From an uncultured Collinsella sp. (GTDB taxonomy: Bacteria > Actinomycetota > Coriobacteriia > Coriobacteriales > Coriobacteriaceae), in contig CALJNY010000158.1 of the NCBI GenBank assembly GCA_937981515.1, forward strand, positions 1 through 20,608: a DNA stretch of 20,608 bases. The letters are read 5' to 3'. A model generated the notes under the pieces. It was not told the origin of the DNA. It ran no database searches and saw nothing but the letters and a program-made list of their open reading frames with translations. Below, piece after piece: positions 15,393 through 20,608 of this stretch. The translations under genes and the position numbers were made by a program. How positions within the stretch are numbered: position 1 is the first letter of the stretch; the number at the start of each line of letters is the position of its first letter.

Positions 15393-17420
15393 CTACGGAC
15401 GCTCGTTGGGAGCCAGGCGCTGCATCTTGCTCACAGCCTTAAACTTGGTGAACAGCGGCACATACTCAAAGCTCACGTTGGAGTTCTCCAGGCCATACCA
15501 GCGCGCAGGCGTGCCGGCGGCGCGGCGGATGATGTACTTGAGCGTGATGGCCGTACGCTCGCTCGGCTCCACGTCGCTTTCGGGCGCCAGAAGCTTACGG
15601 ATCATGACGAACTTGAACGTACCGATGTTGCCCGGATCCTTGTAGACCGAGTAGTCATGCGTCTGCGGCGGCAGCTCGCCGGTGGCAGCCAGGTCCTGAA
15701 CAACCTGACGCAGGTAGGCATTGACGCGCTGGTTGATCTTGTAGCCCAGGTACAGATGCACGCGGAACACGTAGTCGGTGCCAAACGTCTCGACCGAATA
15801 GGCAAAGGTGTGCGGTTCGTCCATGGTCTCGACATTCACAAACCACCAGGCGCGGGCGCGCTTGGGATGCTTGTCCAGAATCGAGTAGACGATATCGCGG
15901 TCGATGTAGTCGGTATGGGTGTCCTTGGTCAGGTACACGATGTTGTCGCTCATGCGCTCGTAACGGTCGTCGTCGCGCAGACGCTTGAGCTGCGGCAGGT
16001 AGCTACGCAGCGGCAGCAGCGTAAACTGGCGCTGCTCGACCGCCGTGCCGTTGTACCAGCACACCATAATGCCCATGATGAGTGCAGCCATGAGGATGGT
16101 GAAGTAGCCGCCGTGGAAGAACTTGGTGAGCGAGCTCACAAAGAAGAAGCCTTCGAGCAAAAGGAAGAAGGCCGCGAAGATCCACGGAGCAACCTTGAGC
16201 TTGCGCTCCTCGTGCAGGTAGAAGAAGAGCAGCAGCGTGGTGCACATCATAGTCAGCGTAATGGCAAGGCCGTAGGCGGCTTCCATATGCGCCGAGTTCT
16301 GGAACAGCAGCACCACGATGACGCAGCCGACAAGCATGACGTTGTTGACCATGGGGATGTAGAGCTGGCCTTTGGTCTCGGCAGGGTAGAAGACCTGCAT
16401 GTGCGGCATGAGGTCCAGACGGCTGGCCTCGGACACCAGCGAGAATGCACCGGTGATGAGCGCCTGCGAGGCAATGATGGCCGCGACGGTGGAAAGGCCT
16501 ACGGCAAACGGGCGCAGGCCCGGGGCGAGCATCTGGTAGAACGGGTTGAGGTCGGCAATGCCCATGAGCTCGGGGTTGGCAGCGTTGTTCATAAGCCAAG
16601 CGCCCTGGCCCATATAGGAAAGCAGCAGGCAGCACTTAACGAACGGCCAGGTAGCGTAGATGTTGCCGCGACCGACGTGGCCCATGTCGGAGTAGAGCGC
16701 CTCGGCACCGGTGGTGGCGAGGAAGCAGCTGCCCAGAATCATGATGCCCGCGTGGTTGTTGGGGCTCAACAAAAAGGCGATGCCGCGCACCGGGTTGAGG
16801 CACAGCAGCACGGCGGGGTGCTGGAAGACAAAGAACAGACCCGTGCCGCCCAGGAACAGGAACCACAGCGTCATGATGGGGCCAAAGGCATGACCGATCT
16901 TGGCCGTACCGATGCGCTGCACCAAGAAGAGCGCGATGATGATGGCGAGCGTAATGGCGACGACGCGGCCCTGATCATCACCGAGCACGGCATGGACCGC
17001 CGGGATGGTGCGCAGGCCCTCGATGGCCGTGGTAACGGTAACGGCCGGCGTCAGGATGCCGTCGGCGAGCAGCGCGGCGCCACCCAGCATGGCGGGGATG
17101 ATAAGCCACTTGCCACAGCGCTTGACCAGGCTGTACAGGGCAAAGATGCCGCCCTCACCATGGTTATCGGCGCGCAGCGAGATGAGCACATACTTGATGG
17201 TGGTCAGCAGCGTGACCGTCCACACGACAAGGGAGAGCGCGCCGAGCACAAACTCCTCCGTCACGCTTCCGATGCCGCCGTTGCCGGCAACGAGCGCCTT
17301 GGTTACATACATGGGGCTGGTGCCGATATCGCCATACACCACGCCCAGCGTGACGAGCATCGCCGAGATGCTCACAGGAATCGCAGCGTGCGAGGCTGCC
17401 TCCTTGGCCTTTTGTTCCAT
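15393..17420 (-). CDS. kup: Kup-family potassium uptake protein
   Basis: A 675-residue K+ transporter (E. coli Kup is 622), usually a K+/H+ symporter in the cytoplasmic membrane. The family signature GDIGTSPMY is at 30-38, followed by about twelve membrane segments over roughly residues 15-460 (for example GGAALLADGILTPAVTVTTAIEGL and NNAANPELMGIADLNPFYQMLAPG). A soluble C-terminal domain of about 200 residues follows. The start is the ATG at 17420 after GGGAGG; an upstream in-frame TTG at 17438 is rejected because it overlaps that site. A strong -10 (TATAAT) lies just upstream. It heads a minus-strand series with a small membrane protein and KdpD/KdpE-like genes, so its expression may follow K+ or turgor signals through that pair. 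Confidence 0.93.
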   Translation of the reverse strand: MEQKAKEAASHAAIPVSISAMLVTLGVVYGDIGTSPMYVTKALVAGNGGIGSVTEEFVLGALSLVVWTVTLLTTIKYVLISLRADNHGEGGIFALYSLVKRCGKWLIIPAMLGGAALLADGILTPAVTVTTAIEGLRTIPAVHAVLGDDQGRVVAITLAIIIALFLVQRIGTAKIGHAFGPIMTLWFLFLGGTGLFFVFQHPAVLLCLNPVRGIAFLLSPNNHAGIMILGSCFLATTGAEALYSDMGHVGRGNIYATWPFVKCCLLLSYMGQGAWLMNNAANPELMGIADLNPFYQMLAPGLRPFAVGLSTVAAIIASQALITGAFSLVSEASRLDLMPHMQVFYPAETKGQLYIPMVNNVMLVGCVIVVLLFQNSAHMEAAYGLAITLTMMCTTLLLFFYLHEERKLKVAPWIFAAFFLLLEGFFFVSSLTKFFHGGYFTILMAALIMGIMVCWYNGTAVEQRQFTLLPLRSYLPQLKRLRDDDRYERMSDNIVYLTKDTHTDYIDRDIVYSILDKHPKRARAWWFVNVETMDEPHTFAYSVETFGTDYVFRVHLYLGYKINQRVNAYLRQVVQDLAATGELPPQTHDYSVYKDPGNIGTFKFVMIRKLLAPESDVEPSERTAITLKYIIRRAAGTPARWYGLENSNVSFEYVPLFTKFKAVSKMQRLAPNERP

Positions 17421-17455
17421 AAGCCGGTTTCCTCCCAACTTTAATGTTCGAAGGA

Positions 17456-17482
17456 ATTATAGGTAATCGGCCCATGTTTGAA
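17456..17482 (-). promoter_or_regulatory. Candidate kup promoter
   Basis: On the minus strand TTCAAA (17482-17477), a 15-bp spacer, then a perfect TATAAT (17461-17456), 35 bases before the kup start. The spacer is short and the -35 matches four of six, consistent with an activated promoter. Confidence 0.55.
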
Positions 17483-17504
17483 TGACACTGTTTTCCCAGC
17501 TAGA

Positions 17505-17525
17505 TAAAGATTTATACAGTCTTTA
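17505..17525. promoter_or_regulatory. Inverted repeat upstream of kup, possible response-regulator site
   Basis: TAAAGA (17505-17510) and TCTTTA (17520-17525) form a perfect dyad around TTTATACAG, in an AT-rich patch about 23 bp beyond the -35. The TTTATA...CTTTA wording loosely recalls E. coli KdpE sites, and the position fits an activator. The link to the KdpE-like protein is inference. Confidence 0.35.
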
Positions 17526-17543
17526 GGCTACCGCGGCGATATG

Positions 17544-17578
17544 GAATGTAACAAAGGGACTGTCCCCTTGTCACATTC
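17544..17578. repeat. Palindromic repeat copy C, at the nitroreductase 3' end
   Basis: A 17-base arm (17544-17560, ending ACAAAGGGAC) faces 17562-17578 (GTCCCCTTGTCACATTC) with two A-C mismatches. It ends one base before the nitroreductase stop codon, so it would form at the 3' end of that message. It also lies upstream of kup. The core matches copies at 4342 and 15051. Confidence 0.75.
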
Positions 17579-17579
17579 G

Positions 17580-18455
17580 TCATTTTCCGAGCCAGTTTTT
17601 GAACCACCACTCCATGGAGCGACTCATCTCGGCCATAAAGGGGCTCGTGTGCTTGCGGGTATAGATGTCCGCGACGCGCTCCCCCACCTCGCGGGCATGC
17701 GGGCGGAACATCGCGTCCATCTCGGCCACCTGCGCATCCATAGTCGCGGCATCGGCGCGGCAGTAGCGCTCCTCGTGCACCAGGTTCACCACGGGATGCG
17801 CAATGGCCGGACGCTCCTTACGGGGCGTGCCGATGATGAGCATCGACAACGGCATGGTATAGGGCGGCAGATCGAGCAGCTCGGCAACTTCCTCGGCATT
17901 CTCGACGATATCACCGATATAGCAGCTCCCCAGGCCCAGGGCCTCGGCGGCAACCACGGCGTTTTGCGCGGCGATCACGGCGTCCTGGGCCGCGATGGCA
18001 AAGTCACCCAAACCCGGCGCGCGGCGGGGCGCCTTACCCGTGCGCTCGACAAACTCGGGCTCAAAGCAGCCCACGTGCTCAAACAGATCGATCCACTTGG
18101 CATAATCGACCACAAAAATTAGTGCCCAAGGCGCCTTGGCGATCATGGGCTGGTGGTCGCACAGGTCGGCCAGGCGGTCGAGCGTAGCCTGCTCGCGGAT
18201 ACTCACGATGGAATACATCATCATGGCGCCTGCCGACGGCGCACGGCTCGCCGCGTGCAGAATCGCCGCCCGCTGCTCGTCGGTCACCGCCACGGGATGG
18301 TCGTCGTCATCACGCGCGAAGGCACGCGTAGACGAGCGATGCTCCAAGATGTCCAGCACCGCATTGCCCGTGGTCTCGACCGGGTAGCCGTTCGTATCCA
18401 CGCCCGCAGCTCCGCCGCAGTACTCGGCACCCGTCATACAAACCTGCTCGCCCAT
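17580..18455 (-). CDS. Nitroreductase-family FMN oxidoreductase
   Basis: A 291-residue flavoprotein of the NfsA/FRP-like nitroreductase fold, using NAD(P)H to reduce nitro compounds, quinones or flavins. The FMN phosphate-binding motif is HRSSTRAF (39-46). The glycine-rich EALGLGSCYIGDI segment and the LPPYTMPLSMLIIGTP strand follow at the expected spacing. The first 30 residues are an extension containing several cysteines (Cys6, Cys13) and are not part of the core fold. The C-terminal 60 residues are helical and acidic, as in enzymes that close over the partner subunit. The start is the ATG at 18455 with GAGG eight bases upstream. It is a single gene; repeat C follows the stop. The physiological substrate is unknown. 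Confidence 0.88.
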   Translation of the reverse strand: MGEQVCMTGAEYCGGAAGVDTNGYPVETTGNAVLDILEHRSSTRAFARDDDDHPVAVTDEQRAAILHAASRAPSAGAMMMYSIVSIREQATLDRLADLCDHQPMIAKAPWALIFVVDYAKWIDLFEHVGCFEPEFVERTGKAPRRAPGLGDFAIAAQDAVIAAQNAVVAAEALGLGSCYIGDIVENAEEVAELLDLPPYTMPLSMLIIGTPRKERPAIAHPVVNLVHEERYCRADAATMDAQVAEMDAMFRPHAREVGERVADIYTRKHTSPFMAEMSRSMEWWFKNWLGK

Positions 18456-18472
18456 AGCTCTATCCTCGCTAA

Positions 18473-18605
18473 TTCTTTAAGAAGCCTTTACGTTTCCGTG
18501 TAATTCCCGTCCATTATCGCGCAGGTCGCCACTACATTGCGCCACACCGCCACACGTGCGCGTTAATATGGCTGGTTGTTGTGCGCAGCCACCAATTGCT
18601 GCGCA
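18473..18605. promoter_or_regulatory. Two dyads in the divergent gap between nitroreductase and LTA-synthase-like genes
   Basis: TTCTT-T-AAGAA (18473-18483) is a perfect palindrome 18 bases before the nitroreductase start and may be its operator. TGCGCAGC (18582-18589) and GCTGCGCA (18598-18605) form a perfect 8-bp dyad around 8 bases, 65 bp before the plus-strand start. No strong promoter was seen for either gene. Confidence 0.35.
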
Positions 18606-18669
18606 TATCTTGGTAACAATCGGGTAAACCCCCGCTTTCGTAGGTTTTAAGTTTGTGAGGAGTCTCAGC

Positions 18670-20608
18670 ATGTTCGCTGCCGCCATCTCGCTCGTCGGTC
18701 TTGCGGCGACCGTCTACCTTGTTTTGCGCGAGGCCAAGGCCATTCGCGCTCAGTCGGGCACCGTTGCCAAAAGCGCTCTTGGGTGGAGCGTCGCCTTCGG
18801 CCTATTCCAGCTCTTTTTGACCATTTGGGGCGCTATTGGTCTCGTCGCCCAAAACGAGCCGCTCGCCTTCGTGATGCTCATCCTGACCAACGCCATTCTC
18901 ACCGGTTGCGCCTGGGCCAGCATCGCCCGCGACCGCATCGCTCCGCGCGTCTTTGCATTCGCCGAGCCCGACGCCCCCGCCCCCACCGGCAAGCTTGCCC
19001 GCCTGCGCGGCGCCTTCGTGGGCAAACCGCTCGTCGCGGCCGTCCTGTGCTTGCTGCTCGCCGGCGTCTTTGCGCTGCTGGGCATGGAGGTATCGTCCAA
19101 CCACGACTTTACCTGGGTCTACCCTCTGTGCATCCTGCTCGAGTGGGCCATCATCACCACGCTCATGGTCGGCCTGTTCTTCCTATTCCAGCGCCACGGC
19201 GCAGCTCCCGCGGTCCTGGCCTTTGCCCTCTTTGTCCTGGGCATTGCCGAGTTCTTCGTCATCACGTTTAAATCCATGCCCATCCAGCCGGGCGACCTTT
19301 CGGCCATTTCCACCGCCGCCGCGGTCGCCGGCACCGGCTACACCTTCTCGATCTCGCTGTTCTGCGTGCTGTCCATGGGCTTTACCGCCATCGCCATGCT
19401 GCTATGCGAGTACGCCGGCCTGGTGGCACCGCACCGTCAGAAGGGCGCCGCCAACGCCAAGCGCATCCTGCTCACCAACCTGCTCGTCGCCGTGCTGTGC
19501 CTGGGCGGTGTGACCGCACACGTCACGCTCATCGACTACTACAACACCCTCGGCATCACTGTCTACACCTGGCGCCCGCTCGAGAGCTACTGGCGCGAGG
19601 GCTACCTGCCCGCTTTCATTAGCGCAGCGCAGTCCATCAAGCCGCCCAAACCCGCCGACTACTCCGTCGACGATGCCAAGGCCACACTCAAAAAGTACGC
19701 CAAGGCCTACGACAAGTCCGAGGCCGCCAAAAGTGACGAGCGCGCCGCCGCAAAGGAGCAGTTCGACAGCGAGAAGCCCACGGTCATCGCCATCATGAAC
19801 GAGACCTTCTCGGACCTGTCCATCTACCAGAACATGCGCGCCGGCTACGAGGGCCCGCAGTACTTTAAGAACCTGTCCAACTGCCTCAGCCGCGGCAAGC
19901 TCTATGTGAGCGCCTACGGCGGCGGTACCGCCAATACCGAGTTTGAGTTTATGACCGGCAACTCCATGGCCAACCTGGGCTCGGGCGTGTACCCCTACAC
20001 CATCTACAACATGGAAACGACCGGGAATCTGGCAGAACAGTTCAAATCGCTCGGCTATTCCACCACGGCCATGCACCCCAACCACGCCACCAACTGGAAC
20101 CGCGAGAACGTCTACAAGGACTTTGGCTTTGACCAGTTCCTGTCCATCAACGACTTCCAGGGCGCCGACACCCTGCGCGGCATGGTGACCGACCAGGCGA
20201 CCTACGACAAGATTCTTGAGCTGCTCGACCAGAACGCCGATCCGCAGTTTATCTTCGACGTGACCATGCAGAACCACTCGGGCTACGACACGGGCCTGCT
20301 GCCGGTCGACAAGCAGATGCACCTGAACATCGACACGACCGATCTGGACGCCAAGACCATCGAGGACGGCACGCTGTCCGATGTCGACGAGTACGTCTCG
20401 TGCATCGAGCAGTCCGACCAGGCGCTGCGCTACTTCCTCAACGCCTTGAGCAAGCTCGACCGCAAGGTGGTCGTGGTGTTCTGGGGCGACCATCAGCCGT
20501 TCTTCCCGTCCAAGTTCAACGACAAGTGGTTTACCGGCGAGGACGACGCCACGCATCAAGAGCGCCTGTGGCAGACCGACTACATCATTTGGGCCAACTA
20601 CGACGTTG
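18670..20608 (+). CDS. LTA-synthase-like sulfatase-superfamily membrane enzyme, 3' end cut by window edge
   Basis: At least 646 residues; the frame is open to the window edge. About seven or eight membrane segments lie in residues 1-300, more than the five of Staphylococcus LtaS. An extracellular alkaline-phosphatase/sulfatase-fold domain follows from about 365. The nucleophile is Thr379 in MNETFSDL, next to the metal ligand Glu378. The domain continues with SAYGGGTANTEFEFMTG, AMHPNHATNWNRENVYKDFGF, MQNHSGYD and WGDHQP (605-610), all typical of the LTA synthase group. Such enzymes transfer phosphoglycerol or related groups onto lipid or polysaccharide anchors at the cell surface. The start is the ATG at 18670 after GAGGAG. 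A lysine-rich hydrophilic linker (about 330-365) joins the two parts. Whether it makes lipoteichoic acid or modifies another glycan is open. Confidence 0.87.
   Translation, partial: MFAAAISLVGLAATVYLVLREAKAIRAQSGTVAKSALGWSVAFGLFQLFLTIWGAIGLVAQNEPLAFVMLILTNAILTGCAWASIARDRIAPRVFAFAEPDAPAPTGKLARLRGAFVGKPLVAAVLCLLLAGVFALLGMEVSSNHDFTWVYPLCILLEWAIITTLMVGLFFLFQRHGAAPAVLAFALFVLGIAEFFVITFKSMPIQPGDLSAISTAAAVAGTGYTFSISLFCVLSMGFTAIAMLLCEYAGLVAPHRQKGAANAKRILLTNLLVAVLCLGGVTAHVTLIDYYNTLGITVYTWRPLESYWREGYLPAFISAAQSIKPPKPADYSVDDAKATLKKYAKAYDKSEAAKSDERAAAKEQFDSEKPTVIAIMNETFSDLSIYQNMRAGYEGPQYFKNLSNCLSRGKLYVSAYGGGTANTEFEFMTGNSMANLGSGVYPYTIYNMETTGNLAEQFKSLGYSTTAMHPNHATNWNRENVYKDFGFDQFLSINDFQGADTLRGMVTDQATYDKILELLDQNADPQFIFDVTMQNHSGYDTGLLPVDKQMHLNIDTTDLDAKTIEDGTLSDVDEYVSCIEQSDQALRYFLNALSKLDRKVVVVFWGDHQPFFPSKFNDKWFTGEDDATHQERLWQTDYIIWANYDV

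Noticed and set aside
14073..17444. Plus-strand open frame of 1123 codons opposite the kinase, small protein and kup
   Set aside because: It is antisense to recognised genes and crosses intergenic repeats; the translation is His/Arg/Glu-rich without any motif.
4342..17578. CRISPR array from the repeated hairpins
   Set aside because: The copies are kilobases apart, not regularly spaced, differ in sequence, and there are no cas genes.
19402..20559. Minus-strand open frame of 385 codons opposite the LTA-synthase-like gene
   Set aside because: The plus-strand frame has clear catalytic motifs; this one is a Val/Gly/His-rich shadow.

Overview
The window is about 20.6 kb of high-GC DNA, densely coding with short intergenic gaps. 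It looks like a Coriobacteriia (Actinomycetota) chromosome, most likely Collinsella or a close relative. That call is inference: it rests on codon use, on the gene set (Kup, Tex, a fused RlmKL, an LTA-synthase-like protein) and on intergenic hairpins of a style I associate with Collinsella. There are no rRNA, tRNA, CRISPR, phage or transposase genes.

Layout, left to right. A membrane diguanylate cyclase runs off the left edge (1-953, minus). A LysR regulator (1017-1895, minus) diverges from a three-gene plus-strand operon: an SDR dehydrogenase (2129-3010), an OFA-type MFS transporter (3077-4333) and a Gfo/Idh/MocA oxidoreductase (4403-5443), closed by an intrinsic terminator. This reads as an uptake-and-oxidation module for an unknown polyol, sugar acid or similar small molecule, probably controlled by the LysR protein. 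Next is the RNA-binding protein Tex (5692-7839). A 381-bp gene-free stretch follows, packed with nested inverted repeats and a 21-bp copy of the 3' end of the neighbouring gene. A transaldolase/FSA-family aldolase (8221-8925, minus) comes next, then a Cof-type HAD phosphatase broken by a one-base frameshift (9119-9945, minus).

A fused 23S rRNA methyltransferase RlmKL (10021-12585) has an intact RlmK half, but its RlmL half has lost its catalytic motif. It is separated by a long hairpin from a convergent potassium cluster on the minus strand. In transcription order that cluster is Kup (17420-15393), a 64-residue membrane protein (15332-15138), a terminator-like repeat, a KdpD-like histidine kinase without the usual N-terminal KdpD domain (15023-13398), and a KdpE-like response regulator (13393-12680). 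A KdpDE-like pair beside Kup, with no KdpFABC in the window, suggests that K+ sensing has been rewired. A nitroreductase (17580-18455, minus) and a right-truncated LTA-synthase/sulfatase-type membrane enzyme (18670 onward, plus) complete the window.

Three hairpins (about 4342, 15051 and 17544) share a core around ACAAAGGG but have different, self-complementary outer arms, so they look like a dispersed palindromic repeat family. I did not find a clear defence system or other wholly new machine. The best leads are the potassium cluster, the degenerate RlmL half, the LysR/SDR/OFA/Gfo-Idh module and the intergenic repeats.
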